A stretch of DNA of 64,000 bases from Candidatus Competibacter sp. GTDB taxonomy: Bacteria; Pseudomonadota; Gammaproteobacteria; Competibacterales; Competibacteraceae. Under the pieces are notes generated by a model. The model was given only the letters and a program-made list of their open reading frames with translations. It searched no databases and was not told the DNA's origin. Below are positions 44,627 to 54,965 of the stretch, one piece after another; positions within the stretch are counted from its first letter, which is position 1; the number at the start of each line of letters is the position of its first letter. Location: positions 142,014 to 206,013 of the forward strand of contig JARSSH010000057.1 of NCBI GenBank assembly GCA_029624815.1, read 5' to 3'. Position numbers and translations under genes: made by a program.

Positions 44627-47331
44627 GTCGGCTCCAGATCGGATTCATCATCGATTTCGACCGGCGGCGGCGGTTCCAGCGGCAGGGTGAAGGTAAAGCG
44701 GGCGCCACCGCCGGCCCGGTTCCCGGCCCGGATCCGACCGCCGTGCGCTTCGACGATCGCTCGACAAAGCGCCAGCCCAAGACCGACGCCCGGCGTTGCC
44801 GACTCCGCCTGACCGCGAGTGAATTTTTCAAATAAATCCTGCTCGTGTCCGGCCGGCAAACCGGGCCCTTCGTCCCAAACCTCGACCGTCAGCCGATCGC
44901 TTTCAGCGTTGGCGGCAACCCCGATCGCGGTATCCGTCGGCGTGTATTTGGCGGCGTTTTCCAGCAAATTCACCAAGACCCGTTCGATCAGCACCGCGTC
45001 GCAGTGGACGAGCGGGAGTTCCGGGTCGAGCGTCAGTCGCAACCGATGCTCGCGCAACGGCTGTTCCAGCATCCGCGCGGCCGAACCGACCAGTTCCTCC
45101 AGCGACTGCCAGTCCTTGCGCAATCGAATTCCACCGGTCTGCAACTTGGCCATGTCCAGCAGGTTGTCGGCCAGCAGCGCCATCCGCACCGCCTGTTCGC
45201 GGATCGCCGTTAGCGATTCCTGATGGGGAGATTCCTCGGCGGCCAACTCCAGCGCCAGCGTTTCCGCCAGTCCGATCAAGCCGGTCAAGGGTGTGCGCAG
45301 ATCGTGGGATAGCGCCGCCAGCAAGGAATTGCGCTGCCGTTCCGCTTCCATCTTCACCAGCGTGTCACGGGCGACGACGGCGAAATGCACCCGCTCCAAG
45401 GCGATGGCGATCAGCGCGGCGAACGTGTCCAGCAACCGTCGCTGTTCCGGAATCATCAGCAGGCGCCGCTGCTCGGGCGCCACCGCCAGTACCCCGCGAG
45501 TGCGCAGCGGGGCCTTGAGCGGCAGGTACAACAGCGACGCGGCGGGCAGGGTATCGGTGCCGAGGCCGGCCGGATCGTTGCGGTCGAAACACCACTGCGC
45601 GATGGCCAGATCCACTTTCCGTTTGCCGGGCCGCACCGGCGGCGGCCGCAAGCGATCCGCGTCGTCCGGCAGCAGCAAGCACGCCTTGACCCGGAAACTG
45701 GCTTCGACGCAACGTTCGCTGATCTCGATCACCTGGTCGGGGGCCAGTGCCCCGGACAGTTCGCGCGACATTTCATAGAGGTAGCGGGCGCGCTCCTCGC
45801 GGGCGCGAGCCACTTGGGCCTGATAGCGGAACCGGGCCGTGAGTTGGCCGACGACCAGGCCGACGATCAGCATGACCGCGAAAGTCAACAGATATTGCCA
45901 GTCGTGGACCACGAGCGAGAAGCGCGGCGGCACGAAAAAGACATCGAACGCCACCACGTTGATGAACGCCGCAAGCACCGCCGGACCGCGTCCGTATCGC
46001 ACCGCCACGCCGACCACCGCCAGCAGAAACAACATGATGATGTTGGCCAGATCGAAATGGGGCAGCAGGGGAGTAGCCAGCAGCGCAGTCCCCAGGCAGA
46101 TTAGCAGGGTCGCGCCGTAGCGTCGCGCCGTGGCCGACAGCACGGTCTGCTCTTCTTCGGCGCTGGCCGCGGGGCTGACGGGGCGTCGGGGGGCGTCGTC
46201 CTGCGCCAGCGCCAGCAAATCGAGGTCGGGAGCCAGGCCGGTCAGCCGTCCGGCGAGCGCCCGCCGAAACCAACGCCGGTGACCCGGTCGACCGCGACCG
46301 ATCACGACTTGGCCCAGACCATGCTGGCGCGCGTATTCGACGATAGCCGGGGCGATCTCGTCGGCGGCTTTGGTGGCGGTATGGGCGCCGAGATCCTGGG
46401 CCAGTTTGAGGGTATCCAGAATCGCTTGGCGGCGAGCTTCCGGCAGGCGTTGCAGCGCCGGCGTTTCCACGTACAAAGCGTGCCATTCGCCATCCAGTTT
46501 GCCGGCCAGCCGGCTGGCGGCGCGCACCAGCGCGTCCGCCCCGGCGCCGGGACCGACGCACACCAGCAACGATTCGCGGGCGGACCGCGTCGGCCCCCCG
46601 GCCTCCTGCCGATAGCTCTCCATCTGGTCGTCCACCCGGTCGGCGGTGCGCCGCAACGCCAGCTCGCGCAGAGCGATCAGATTGCCTTTGCGGAAGAAGT
46701 TCTGAATCGCGCGCTCGGCCTGATCCGGCAGGTAGATCTTGCCTTCCTTGAGCCGTTGCAGGAGCTCGTCGGGCGGCAGATCGACCAGCACTACTTCGTC
46801 GGCCTGGTCGAACACCCGGTCGGTGACCGTCTCCCAGACCCGGATGCCGGTGATGCCGCCGACCACGTCGTTGAGGCTTTCCAGGTGCTGGACGTTGACC
46901 GTGGTCAGGACATCGATGCCCGCTTCAAGCAGCTCCTCGACATCCTGCCAGCGTTTCGGGTGCCGGCAACCGGGGGCGTTGCTGTGCGCCAGTTCATCGA
47001 CCAAGATCAGCGCCGGTCGCCGTGCCAAAGCCCCGTCGAGATCGAATTCCCGCAGCACTCGATCTCGATAAGGCATCTCCTTGCGCGGCAGTAATTCCAG
47101 GTTCTCCAGCAATGCGGCGGTTTCCTGGCGGCCATGAGTTTCGACTAACCCAACAACGATATCCAACCCTTGCTCGCGCAACTGGCGGGCGGCCAGCAGC
47201 ATGGCGTAGGTTTTACCGACGCCGGCCGAAGCGCCGAAAAAGACCTTCAGCTTCCCGCGCCGGGAACGCGCTTCTTCCTGCTTGAGGCGGTCGAGCAGTT
47301 GGTCCGGATCGGGGCGGGCGCCGTCGGTCAT
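44623..47331 (-). CDS. kdpD: Sensor histidine kinase KdpD (intact copy)
   Basis: 902 residues, start ATG 47331 (MTDGARPDPDQLLDRL); the frame is open a little further upstream but conserved sequence starts here. N-terminal KdpD domain with Walker A GASAGVGKTYAML (residues 33-45), then DELAHSNAPGCRHPKRWQDV. The Usp-like domain follows (LLVCVGPGAGADALVRAASRLA). Four membrane helices lie at about 405-500, a GAF-like region after them, then HisKA with phospho-His in ALSHDLRTPLTG and an ATPase ending in GVGLGLALCRAIVEAHGG. It senses low K+ or turgor and phosphorylates KdpE. All key motifs look complete, unlike the fragment at 48401-48574. Confidence 0.95.
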   Translation of the reverse strand: MTDGARPDPDQLLDRLKQEEARSRRGKLKVFFGASAGVGKTYAMLLAARQLREQGLDIVVGLVETHGRQETAALLENLELLPRKEMPYRDRVLREFDLDGALARRPALILVDELAHSNAPGCRHPKRWQDVEELLEAGIDVLTTVNVQHLESLNDVVGGITGIRVWETVTDRVFDQADEVVLVDLPPDELLQRLKEGKIYLPDQAERAIQNFFRKGNLIALRELALRRTADRVDDQMESYRQEAGGPTRSARESLLVCVGPGAGADALVRAASRLAGKLDGEWHALYVETPALQRLPEARRQAILDTLKLAQDLGAHTATKAADEIAPAIVEYARQHGLGQVVIGRGRPGHRRWFRRALAGRLTGLAPDLDLLALAQDDAPRRPVSPAASAEEEQTVLSATARRYGATLLICLGTALLATPLLPHFDLANIIMLFLLAVVGVAVRYGRGPAVLAAFINVVAFDVFFVPPRFSLVVHDWQYLLTFAVMLIVGLVVGQLTARFRYQAQVARAREERARYLYEMSRELSGALAPDQVIEISERCVEASFRVKACLLLPDDADRLRPPPVRPGKRKVDLAIAQWCFDRNDPAGLGTDTLPAASLLYLPLKAPLRTRGVLAVAPEQRRLLMIPEQRRLLDTFAALIAIALERVHFAVVARDTLVKMEAERQRNSLLAALSHDLRTPLTGLIGLAETLALELAAEESPHQESLTAIREQAVRMALLADNLLDMAKLQTGGIRLRKDWQSLEELVGSAARMLEQPLREHRLRLTLDPELPLVHCDAVLIERVLVNLLENAAKYTPTDTAIGVAANAESDRLTVEVWDEGPGLPAGHEQDLFEKFTRGQAESATPGVGLGLALCRAIVEAHGGRIRAGNRAGGGARFTFTLPLEPPPPVEIDDESDLEPT

Positions 47332-47639
47332 TGTGGATTTCGCTTCGCTTCTCAATCTCTACGCCTCGCCAGCCAAGCACAACACCGCGTGCCAGGTTGG
47401 CCCGCTCGGCCGGAAACCGAATGTCTGCAAATCGTCGATCGGTGGCATCGCGCTCGCTTGGTGGCGGTATTGGAGCGGAGAGGTAACCTTTGCCCTCGTT
47501 TCGGGAAAGGCCGGCCATCTACTCATCGCTGGGCGGCGCTTCCGGTCGTGTCGTGTCCATGGGAGGAATGCTCGGCCAGCGTTTGCTTCCCCGATGCGGC
47601 TTGGCTAAGATTAGCCAAACAAAGCTTCCGAGGTGTACC
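47332..47639. other. Divergent regulatory region between kdpD and the antitoxin gene
   Basis: 308 bp with no supported gene. It holds the TA-type operator at 47601-47618. No separate kdp-type control repeat is evident next to kdpD. Confidence 0.5.
47601..47618. promoter_or_regulatory. Inverted-repeat operator of the toxin-antitoxin module
   Basis: Perfect 8-bp inverted repeat TTGGCTAA-GA-TTAGCCAA, 21 bp upstream of the antitoxin start. This is the form and place expected of an autoregulatory site bound by a Phd/VapB-type antitoxin. Confidence 0.7.
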
Positions 47640-47891
47640 ATGCAAGTCAATATGTTGGAGGCCAAGAACCGGCTGTCCAGTCTGATCATGGCGGCGGAAC
47701 AGGGCGAGGAGGTGCTGATCGCCCGCAACGGTTTGCCCGTCGCCCGGATCGTCCCCTACGTCTCCCCAAAAGTGAAACCCCCCGGTGCCTGGAAGGGCCT
47801 GGTTCCCTATTCGACCGACTGGCGATCCGCCGAGACCGAGCGATTGATCGAACGGCTCTTCCATGGCGAAGACGATGCGCCTGCTGCTTGA
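47640..47891 (+). CDS. Phd/YefM-type antitoxin
   Basis: 83 residues from ATG 47640 with GAGGTG 5 bp upstream. N-terminus MQVNMLEAKNRLSSLIMAAE and GEEVLIARNGLPVARIVPY is the Phd/YefM DNA-binding and dimerisation fold; the C-terminal part (RSAETERLIERLFHGEDD) would wrap the toxin. It overlaps the PIN toxin gene by 29 bp, standard for such modules, and a palindromic operator precedes it. The module lies on the opposite strand to the kdp genes, between kdpD and the kdpD fragment. Confidence 0.9.
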   Translation: MQVNMLEAKNRLSSLIMAAEQGEEVLIARNGLPVARIVPYVSPKVKPPGAWKGLVPYSTDWRSAETERLIERLFHGEDDAPAA

Positions 47892-48255
47892 TACCTGCAT
47901 CCTTTATGACTGGATGATGGGCGCCATGGCCGATACCGAGGCAGTCCAGTTGATCCAGCATGCCGGCGCCTGGGTCAGCGCGGTATCGATCTGGGAGATG
48001 GCCATCAAGCATGGCTTGGGCAAGCTGCCGCTCCCCTCCCGCCAGATCGTCGATGATGTCGGGGCGCAGGGATTCGGTTGGCTCAGCATCACGCCGGGTC
48101 ATGCCCAGGCGGTACTCGATCTGGCCGCTCACCATAAAGATCCCTTTGATCGGTTGCTGATCGCTCAGGCCCAATGCGAGGGTATGCGCATTGTCACCTG
48201 TGATCGGTTGTTCCAAGACTACCTGCCGGATACGATTCTGGTGCGCGCCATCTGA
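47863..48255 (+). CDS. PIN-domain toxin (VapC family)
   Basis: 130 residues starting at ATG 47863, or possibly ATG 47875 (MRLLLDTCILYDW), which better matches the family start. PIN-domain acidic residues: first Asp in LLLDTCI, Glu in SAVSIWEMAIKHGLGKL, the Asp in KDPFDRLLIAQA and the last in IVTCDRLFQDY. Such proteins are Mg-dependent ribonucleases, usually cleaving tRNA or rRNA, and are neutralised by the cognate antitoxin. Confidence 0.9.
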   Translation: MAKTMRLLLDTCILYDWMMGAMADTEAVQLIQHAGAWVSAVSIWEMAIKHGLGKLPLPSRQIVDDVGAQGFGWLSITPGHAQAVLDLAAHHKDPFDRLLIAQAQCEGMRIVTCDRLFQDYLPDTILVRAI

Positions 48256-48400
48256 CCGAGTGATCCACTGCTGGCCAGGTTCGCCTTGCAGCCGCTTCGG
48301 CAGTGGCCTGCGAATCACGGGCAACCGGCGCGGTACTTGGGGAAATAGCCTGACGTTATCGCACCGGGCATGTCGATAAAGGCAGACGTTCTGCCCGTAC

Positions 48401-48574
48401 TCAGAGCATTCCACAATCATGGCTTTCCACGCGCAAGGGGTAGGTATTGCCGATGCCCGCCGAAGCACTGAAAAAGACTTTCAGTTTCCCGCGCTGGGAA
48501 CGCGCCACCTCCGCCTTGATGCGGGTCAGTAGCTGGTCGGGATCGGGGCGGGCGCCGTCGGGTTTGTCGTTCAC
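48401..48574 (-). pseudogene. kdpD: Truncated 5' remnant of a second kdpD
   Basis: 57-codon open frame from a GTG at 48574 that overlaps the CorA-like gene's stop (GTGA coupling). It matches the first ~45 residues of the intact KdpD (DGARPDPDQLLTRIK, then RGKLKVFFSASAGIGNTYPL) and then runs into unrelated sequence and a stop. The Walker A lysine has become Asn and GAS has become SAS. DNA identity with the intact copy is only around 80% by eye, so this is an old remnant rather than a recent duplication. It marks where kdpD originally followed kdpC and the CorA-like gene. Confidence 0.88.
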
Positions 48575-50286
48575 GGCTTGACCGCTTTTTCCGCGGGTTC
48601 CCGCCAAATCCTGAGCAGGATCTGGGTCCGGTTCCACCAGGTCAATTTCTTGTCGGCCAGGGCTTCCATGAAATCCGAGAGCACCTTGGAGTGCGCGACC
48701 GCATAGTTGACCAGCAGCGAGCTGGAGAGGAGCACGATACAGAAAATCAGAAGCTTGACCCAGCCGGGTTGATTGGTTTCGTCGAAGAGGTTCATGCCCA
48801 GGAAACCGGTCGCGACGGTCGCGACCAGCCCCAGCGTGGTTACCACCGTCAGGCGCATCACGGTGTTCGCCTGCCGCCGCTGACTGTCGCTGTCCAAAAA
48901 ATGATTCATTTCCTTGACCGACGTGCTGATATCCTGATAAATCCGGTCGGTGTTGAGATGACCGGTCAGCAGTCGGAACAAATCCCGAATCTGCGCCTGG
49001 TCGGAGACTTCGTGAAACCAGTAGCGCTCGGTGAAGCGCAGGAACGTGGCCATGATCCGGCGGATTTCCCGCTTGAAGGCTCTGACCGAATCCAGGTCGC
49101 GGATATCGAGCTGGCTGATCGCCACCACCAGCCATTCCGAAAAGAGCATCAGGGCCGCTTTTTGGAAATGAGCGATCAGATTGACGACGAAATACTGATG
49201 GCGGAACTGGCCCAGCAGGCCGGTTTCGGAATCGACGAAAAAGGGATGATTGGCCTTGCCAACCACCACAAAAGCATGGCCGCAACACAGGTAGCGGCTG
49301 GACAGCGCTGGGTTGTCCGGCTCCCAGAACTTGTCGTAACAGTAGCGATCCTCGAAATGGGCCAACTCCTTGGCGGAGTACGGTAGCGTGTCGGACGGTC
49401 CCGCCTTGGTGATCAGCGCCAGTCGGGCGAAATCGCCGCGCGTCAGGTTTTGCGGATCGCTAAAGCTCAGATAGGCCAGCAGCGGCATGCGATGGTATTC
49501 GATCTGCCGGTAGCGAATCGCGGCCTCGCGGTCGGAATGGTACAAAGCCAATGGCCGCAGCAGATACTCCCAGTGGGCGGAGATGCTGGGGGAGCGGTGC
49601 TGGCAGGTGAACTGGAGATATTTGTCCCGGTTCTCATAGTCCGAAACCGCCAGCGTTTCACCCCTCGCCGACAGCCATTCCACCCGGTACGGACATTGCC
49701 CGCCCTGGCCACTGGACTCCCAGAACGCTGGGTAGGCCCGACCGACCTTGAACAGAACGTCCTCGACCAGCAACAGCGGAAGATCGTTGGTAAAGAATTC
49801 CACCGTCAGGATGATGATGTCGATATCGTGGAAGAAATAGAGATCGACATGGGCGATCTGGAACAGCAGTGGCGGTGTTGACGGGTCGAGAATGACCCGC
49901 ATACGGGTGATATCGCTGCGGCGAAATACCCGAATGGGCGACTTGCCGTAGCCGGCCTGATCCGGGCGGCCCACGCTTTCACCGTACAGGAAACGCTGCA
50001 CGTAAGGCAAAAAGGTGATGAATTCCTTGTAGTGCCGCTCCTGGAAATTCTTGGGGTCGCTGAATTCGTCCACGACTTCCCGCCAGGGACAGCTTTCCCC
50101 CAATGTCTCCAGCAGTTCCCAATAGTTCGAGATGGGTGCTCCTTCCGCCTGGCCGGGCATCACCCGCAACGGCCACAGCAGAATTTGGCGAAAATGCCGG
50201 ACCAGCGGCAATGGCAATACCGGCGATGCCACGATGCTGGCGGCACCGGTTGCTGCTCCCTGGGCAGGTTCGATCAGCGCGTTCAT
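48571..50286 (-). CDS. CorA-like membrane protein encoded within the kdp operon
   Basis: 571 residues; ATG 50286 overlaps the kdpC stop (ATGA). The last ~140 residues look like the CorA divalent-cation channel C-terminus: a long helix, [21 protein letters not shown], the signature GMN (497-499) in LGMNLFDET, and a second membrane helix [17 protein letters not shown]. The long N-terminal part is acidic and aromatic-rich and unlike classical CorA, containing [20 protein letters not shown] and [26 protein letters not shown]. Its place between kdpC and kdpD suggests a job in K+ or Mg2+ homeostasis linked to Kdp. Transport activity is not established; a sensor or accessory role is equally possible. 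Confidence 0.85.
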   Translation of the reverse strand: MNALIEPAQGAATGAASIVASPVLPLPLVRHFRQILLWPLRVMPGQAEGAPISNYWELLETLGESCPWREVVDEFSDPKNFQERHYKEFITFLPYVQRFLYGESVGRPDQAGYGKSPIRVFRRSDITRMRVILDPSTPPLLFQIAHVDLYFFHDIDIIILTVEFFTNDLPLLLVEDVLFKVGRAYPAFWESSGQGGQCPYRVEWLSARGETLAVSDYENRDKYLQFTCQHRSPSISAHWEYLLRPLALYHSDREAAIRYRQIEYHRMPLLAYLSFSDPQNLTRGDFARLALITKAGPSDTLPYSAKELAHFEDRYCYDKFWEPDNPALSSRYLCCGHAFVVVGKANHPFFVDSETGLLGQFRHQYFVVNLIAHFQKAALMLFSEWLVVAISQLDIRDLDSVRAFKREIRRIMATFLRFTERYWFHEVSDQAQIRDLFRLLTGHLNTDRIYQDISTSVKEMNHFLDSDSQRRQANTVMRLTVVTTLGLVATVATGFLGMNLFDETNQPGWVKLLIFCIVLLSSSLLVNYAVAHSKVLSDFMEALADKKLTWWNRTQILLRIWREPAEKAVKP

Positions 50287-50870
50287 GGTTTTTGTTCGGA
50301 TGGTAACCGGTCGAGGGCGAGATTGAGTTCGAGCACGTTGACGCGCGGTTCGCCGAAAATTCCCCACTGGCGATCCTCGGTATGCCGGTCCATCAGATTT
50401 TGCACGGCTTCGGAGGTCAGTCCGCGCAGTCGAGCGACCCGCGCGACTTGATACTCGGCGGCGGCCGGGCTGATGTGGGGATCGAGTCCGCTGGCGGACG
50501 CGGTGACCAAATCGACCGGCGCCGGCTGGGTGTTGCCGGGATCGGCCTCGCGCAACGCCTTGACGCGAGATTCTACCGCTTCTTTCAGCGCAGGGTTGAG
50601 CGGACCGAGGTTGGAACCGCCGGAGGCCGCCGCGTTGTTGGGGTAGGGGCCGGTGGCCGACGGCCGGCCCCAGAAATAGGTCGGGTCGGTAAAGTTCTGG
50701 CCGATCAGCCGGGAGCCGACCCGCTTGCCGTCGCGCTCGATCAGGCTGCCGGCGGCCTGTTCCGGGAACAAAGCTTGCCCGATTCCCGTCACCAGCAGCG
50801 GATAGATCAGGCCGGTGATGGCGGAAAGCAGAACGAAGAGCGTTATGGCGGGACGAATCAGGGTTTTCAT
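50283..50870 (-). CDS. kdpC: Potassium-transporting ATPase KdpC subunit
   Basis: 195 residues, start ATG 50870 ([20 protein letters not shown]). One N-terminal membrane helix anchors a periplasmic domain that stabilises the KdpFABC complex. Family features are [47 protein letters not shown] and [23 protein letters not shown]. It lies 22 bp after kdpB and overlaps the CorA-like gene by 4 bp. Confidence 0.95.
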   Translation of the reverse strand: MKTLIRPAITLFVLLSAITGLIYPLLVTGIGQALFPEQAAGSLIERDGKRVGSRLIGQNFTDPTYFWGRPSATGPYPNNAAASGGSNLGPLNPALKEAVESRVKALREADPGNTQPAPVDLVTASASGLDPHISPAAAEYQVARVARLRGLTSEAVQNLMDRHTEDRQWGIFGEPRVNVLELNLALDRLPSEQKP

Positions 50871-50892
50871 GGCGCATTGCTCCTGCAAGTTT

Positions 50893-52959
50893 TCACGCCC
50901 AACCGGCGAGTGAGATCAGCATGTCGATCAGCTTGATACCTACAAACGGCACGATCACGCCGCCCAGACCGTAGATCAGCAGGTTGCGCCGCAGCAGCAC
51001 CGCCGCGCCCAGCGGTCGGTATTTGACGCCCTTCAGCGCCAGCGGGATGAGGAAAATGATGATCAGGGCATTGAAAATCACCGCCGACAAGATCGCCGAG
51101 GCTGGACTGGCAAGGCCCATGACGTTGAGCGCCGCGAGCTGCGGGTAGGTGGTGACGAAAGCCGCCGGGACGATGGCAAAATACTTGGCGATGTCGTTGG
51201 CGACGCTGAAGGTGGTGAGCGAACCGCGGGTCATCAGCATTTGCTTGCCGGTTTCGACGATCTCGATCAGCTTGGTCGGGTTGGAGTCCAAATCCACCAT
51301 GTTGCCGGCTTCCTTGGCGGCTTGGGTACCGCTGTTCATCGCCACCGCCACATCGGCCTGGGCCAGCGCCGGGGCGTCGTTGGTACCGTCGCCGGTCATC
51401 GCCACCAGCCGGCCCTCGGCCTGATGCTGGCGAATCAGGGCCAGCTTCGCCTCCGGCGTGGCTTCGGCCAGAAAGTCGTCCACCCCGGCCTCGGCGGCGA
51501 TGGCGGCGGCGGTCAGGCGGTTGTCGCCGGTGATCATCACCGTCTTGATGCCCATGCGGCGCAGTTCGGTGAAGCGCTCCTTGATGCCGCCCTTGACGAT
51601 GTCCTTGAGTTCGATCACGCCCAATACCTTGGCGCCATCGGCGACCACCAGCGGCGTACTGCCCCGGCCGGCCACCTCGTTCACGGTCTGGGTCACGGGG
51701 CTCGGGAACCCGCCTTCGAGGGCTTCGACGTACTGGCGAATCGCGTCCGCCGAACCCTTGCGGATCTGCCGGCCGTCCAGGTTCACGCCGCTCATCCGGG
51801 TCTGGGCCGAGAAATGGATGAAGGTGGCGCCGAGAGCGTGGATATCCCGCTCGCGCAGGTTGAAGCGTTGCTTGGCCAGTACGACGATGCTGCGTCCCTC
51901 GGGCGTTTCGTCGGCCAAAGATGCCAGTTGCGCGGCATCGGCCAGGGCGTGCTCGGTCAAACCGGGGGCCGGCAGAAACGCCGCCGCTTGCCGGTTGCCC
52001 AGGGTGATGGTGCCAGTCTTGTCGAGCAACAGCACGTCCACGTCGCCCGCCGCCTCCACCGCGCGGCCCGAGGTGGCGATCACGTTAGCCTGCATCATCC
52101 TGCTCATGCCGGCCACGCCGATGGCCGACAACAATCCGGCGATGGTGGTCGGAATCAGGCAAACCAGCAGGGCGACCAGCACCGTGATCGATACCGGCGA
52201 GCCGGCCTTCGCCACCGCCACGCCGAAAATCGAGTACGGCAACAGGGTTACCGTCACGCCGAGAAAGATGATGGTCAGCGCCACCAACAGGATGGTCAGT
52301 GCGATTTCGTTGGGGGTTTTCTGACGCTTAGCGCCTTCCACCATGGCGATCATGCGGTCGAGGAAGGCTTCGCCGGGATTGACCGACACGCGGACCACGA
52401 TCCAGTCGGATAGCACGGTGGTGCCGCCGGTGACAGCGCTGAAATCGCCGCCGGATTCCCGGATGACAGGGGCGGATTCGCCGGTGATGGCGCTCTCGTT
52501 GACCGAAGCGACGCCCTCGATGACCTCGCCGTCAGCGGGGATCATGTCGCCGGTTTCGACCAGCACCACGTCGCCGCGCCGCAAATCGGTGCCGGACATT
52601 AGGTCCACGGGAGTGCCGTAGCGCGGCTCCCGCAATCTTTTGGCCACGACGGTCTTCTTGGCGCCGCGCAGGAACGCCGCTTGAGCCTTGCTACGACCCT
52701 CGGCCAGCGCTTCGGCAAAATTGGCGAACAACACCGTGAACCACAACCACAAAGCGACGGCGAGAATGAAGCTGGCAGGGGCTTCACCTTGGCCGCCGAG
52801 GGCCTGCGCCCACAGCACCGTGGTCAGAATGCTGCCGACGTAGACCACGAACATCACCGGGTTGCGCCATTGCAGCCGGGGGTCCAGCTTTTTGAAGGAA
52901 TCGACGATGGCGGGTTTCACCAGCGTCGGATCGAACAAGGCAAGGGTCTTGCGCGACAT
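50893..52959 (-). CDS. kdpB: Potassium-transporting P-type ATPase KdpB subunit
   Basis: Catalytic ATPase subunit of 688 residues. Phosphorylation Asp is in [16 protein letters not shown], the actuator TGES in [18 protein letters not shown], hinge TGDN in [19 protein letters not shown] and [16 protein letters not shown]. The first ~60 residues and the membrane helices are as in E. coli KdpB (682 residues). The ATG at 52959 follows AGAAG-like sequence. A repeat hairpin lies in the 52-bp space after kdpA. Confidence 0.97.
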   Translation of the reverse strand: MSRKTLALFDPTLVKPAIVDSFKKLDPRLQWRNPVMFVVYVGSILTTVLWAQALGGQGEAPASFILAVALWLWFTVLFANFAEALAEGRSKAQAAFLRGAKKTVVAKRLREPRYGTPVDLMSGTDLRRGDVVLVETGDMIPADGEVIEGVASVNESAITGESAPVIRESGGDFSAVTGGTTVLSDWIVVRVSVNPGEAFLDRMIAMVEGAKRQKTPNEIALTILLVALTIIFLGVTVTLLPYSIFGVAVAKAGSPVSITVLVALLVCLIPTTIAGLLSAIGVAGMSRMMQANVIATSGRAVEAAGDVDVLLLDKTGTITLGNRQAAAFLPAPGLTEHALADAAQLASLADETPEGRSIVVLAKQRFNLRERDIHALGATFIHFSAQTRMSGVNLDGRQIRKGSADAIRQYVEALEGGFPSPVTQTVNEVAGRGSTPLVVADGAKVLGVIELKDIVKGGIKERFTELRRMGIKTVMITGDNRLTAAAIAAEAGVDDFLAEATPEAKLALIRQHQAEGRLVAMTGDGTNDAPALAQADVAVAMNSGTQAAKEAGNMVDLDSNPTKLIEIVETGKQMLMTRGSLTTFSVANDIAKYFAIVPAAFVTTYPQLAALNVMGLASPASAILSAVIFNALIIIFLIPLALKGVKYRPLGAAVLLRRNLLIYGLGGVIVPFVGIKLIDMLISLAGWA

Positions 52960-52975
52960 GGAATTCTTCTTTTTT

Positions 52976-53005
52976 GTAGGGCGGGTTAGCGCAGCGTAAC
53001 CCGCC
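52976..53005. repeat. Repeat hairpin between kdpA and kdpB
   Basis: GTAGGGCGGGTTAGCGCAGC followed by GTAACCCGCC: arms GGCGGGTTA (52980-52988) and TAACCCGCC (52997-53005). I recognise this as a type of dispersed GTAGGGCGG-TTAGCGCAGCGTAA element common in proteobacteria. No T-run follows on the kdp strand, so it should not terminate the operon but could set the kdpA:kdpB ratio. Confidence 0.75.
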
Positions 53006-53011
53006 GCTCGT

Positions 53012-54733
53012 TCAGCGACCGGCCCACAGCATGAAATGCTCGACCATCGGCCCCAAGGCCAGAGCGGGAACGTAGTTCAGCAGGCCCACCAGCAGGACCG
53101 TGCCGATCAGCAGGGTCACGAACAACGGCCCGTGGGTCGGCAGGGTGCCGGCGGTCGCGACGAGGCGCTTCTTCGCCGCCAGCGAACCGGCCATGGCCAG
53201 CACCGGCATGATGACCGCGAGGCGGCCGAACCACATGGCGATGGCCAGCATCACGTTGTAGAAGGGCGTATTAGCGGAGAGTCCGGCGAAAGCGCTACCG
53301 TTGTTGTTGCCGGCCGAGGTGAGGGCGTACAGCACTTCCGAGAAACCGTGCGGTCCCGGATTGAAGATGCCGGCCTGGCCGGCGGCGGTCATGACGGCGA
53401 TGGCCGTTCCGCCGAGCACCAGCAGCGGCGTCACCAGAATCGCGATGGCGGTCATTTTCATTTCGTAGGCTTCGATCTTCTTGCCCAGGTATTCGGGCGT
53501 GCGGCCGATCATCAGGCCAGCGATGAAGACCGCCATGATGGCGAACACCAACATGCCGTAGAGACCGGAGCCAACGCCGCCGAACACCACTTCGCCGAGC
53601 TGCATCATCACCAGCGGCACCATCCCGCCGAGCGGCGTGAACGAGTCGTGCATGGCGATGACCGCGCCGCAGGAAGCGGCGGTGGTGAGGGTGGCGAACA
53701 GGCCGGAGTCGGCGATGCCGAAGCGGGTTTCCTTGCCTTCCATGTTGCCGCCCGCCTGGGTCGCGCTGGCGGTTTGATCAACGTCAGCGGCGGCGAACAG
53801 TGGATTGCCCTGTTGCTCGAAAGCGATCGCCGCGACGGCCGCCACCACGAAAATGATCGCCATCGCGGCCAGCACCGCCCAGCCCTGCCGGGTGTCGCCG
53901 ACCATGCGGCCCAGGGTGTAGCACAGCGCGCCCGGTATCAGAAAAATCGATAGCATCTGGAAGAAGTTGGTCAACGGCGTCGGGTTTTCGTAGGGATGCG
54001 CCGAATTGGCGTTGAAGAAGCCGCCGCCGTTGGTGCCGATCATCTTGATCGCTTCCTGCGAGGCGACCGGCCCCATGGCCAGGGTTTGCGTGGCGTTTTC
54101 CAGCGTGGCCACATCCTGATAGGGAGCAAAATTCTGGATCGCGCCCTGGCTAACCAAAAAGACCGCGAATATCAGCGCCAGCGGCAGCAGCACGTAGAGC
54201 GTGACCCGCGTCAGATCGACCCAGGCGTTGCCGATGTCTTGCGCCGTGTGGCGGGCAAAGCCGCGAATCAGCGCGATGACCACGACGATGCCGGTCGCCG
54301 CCGACAGGAAATTTTGCACCGTCAGGGCGAGCATCTGCGTGAGATAGCCCATTGTCGTCTCGCCGGCGTAGCCCTGCCAGTTGGTGTTGGTGACGAAACT
54401 GACGGCCGTGTTGAACGCCGAGTCGGGACCGACGTTGGCCATCTGTTGCGGATTGAGCGGTAGCCAGAGCTGGAGTCGTTGCAGGGCGTAGACGGCGAAC
54501 ACACCCAGCGTATTGAACAGCAGAAGGGCAAGCGCGTACTGCAACCACCCCATCGTTCTTTCCTTGCGGACGCCACCGAGTCGATAGATGATCGCTTCGA
54601 TGGGGCCACCGACTCGTAATGCCCACGAGCGTCCCTCCATCACGTTCGCGATATAAATCCCGAGCGGCTTGACCAGCGCCAGAAGAATGAACAGATACAG
54701 TCCGAGCAGCAGCCAGGCATGCGGGGTCATCAT
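53012..54733 (-). CDS. kdpA: Potassium-transporting ATPase KdpA subunit
   Basis: K+-selective pore subunit of the Kdp pump, 573 residues. Two adjacent ATGs (54733 and 54730) are possible starts; GGAGG lies just upstream inside kdpF. Ten hydrophobic segments are expected. Landmarks: [34 protein letters not shown], the second filter in [37 protein letters not shown] [18 protein letters not shown] and [13 protein letters not shown]. Low-K+ induction through KdpDE is expected. The start overlaps the kdpF stop by 4 bp. Confidence 0.96.
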   Translation of the reverse strand: MMTPHAWLLLGLYLFILLALVKPLGIYIANVMEGRSWALRVGGPIEAIIYRLGGVRKERTMGWLQYALALLLFNTLGVFAVYALQRLQLWLPLNPQQMANVGPDSAFNTAVSFVTNTNWQGYAGETTMGYLTQMLALTVQNFLSAATGIVVVIALIRGFARHTAQDIGNAWVDLTRVTLYVLLPLALIFAVFLVSQGAIQNFAPYQDVATLENATQTLAMGPVASQEAIKMIGTNGGGFFNANSAHPYENPTPLTNFFQMLSIFLIPGALCYTLGRMVGDTRQGWAVLAAMAIIFVVAAVAAIAFEQQGNPLFAAADVDQTASATQAGGNMEGKETRFGIADSGLFATLTTAASCGAVIAMHDSFTPLGGMVPLVMMQLGEVVFGGVGSGLYGMLVFAIMAVFIAGLMIGRTPEYLGKKIEAYEMKMTAIAILVTPLLVLGGTAIAVMTAAGQAGIFNPGPHGFSEVLYALTSAGNNNGSAFAGLSANTPFYNVMLAIAMWFGRLAVIMPVLAMAGSLAAKKRLVATAGTLPTHGPLFVTLLIGTVLLVGLLNYVPALALGPMVEHFMLWAGR

Positions 54734-54819
54734 AAATCCTCCGCCATGAAGAGTGCGGCGACGAGATAGATCAGCAATCCGACCGAGACGAGGCCGCTGA
54801 GGATATAGAGCCAGGTCAT
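54730..54819 (-). CDS. kdpF: KdpF, small stabilising subunit of the Kdp pump
   Basis: 29-residue single-helix membrane protein, too short for most gene finders. It begins [20 protein letters not shown] and ends AEDL. GGGAGGT lies 6-7 bp upstream of the ATG at 54819. It overlaps kdpA downstream (stop and start share bases) and the small gene upstream in the same way, as in other kdpFABC operons. Confidence 0.93.
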   Translation of the reverse strand: MTWLYILSGLVSVGLLIYLVAALFMAEDL

Positions 54820-54908
54820 GGAGTACCTCCCAATTTGGCGCAGCCGGCCGCAAGACCGGCGGCTAGCACAAAAAATACAGATATTACAGATAGATAGACG
54901 AAATCCAT
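54816..54908 (-). CDS. Small single-helix membrane protein upstream of kdpF (copy 2)
   Basis: 30 residues from ATG 54908 with a strong GGAGGC site. It starts [20 protein letters not shown], one membrane helix, then a Cys and a short Lys/Gly tail. The stop overlaps the kdpF start (ATGA), so it is translated as part of the operon. The pattern MD..Y...........F........C..L resembles the unnamed small protein often seen ahead of kdpF in proteobacteria (memory). The neighbour at 54966-55061 is similar. Confidence 0.8.
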   Translation of the reverse strand: MDFVYLSVISVFFVLAAGLAAGCAKLGGTP

Positions 54909-54965
54909 GGGGTGCCTCCGCGCACGAACACGATGTGACGAACCCTGGGTGGATGGCCGACGCGG

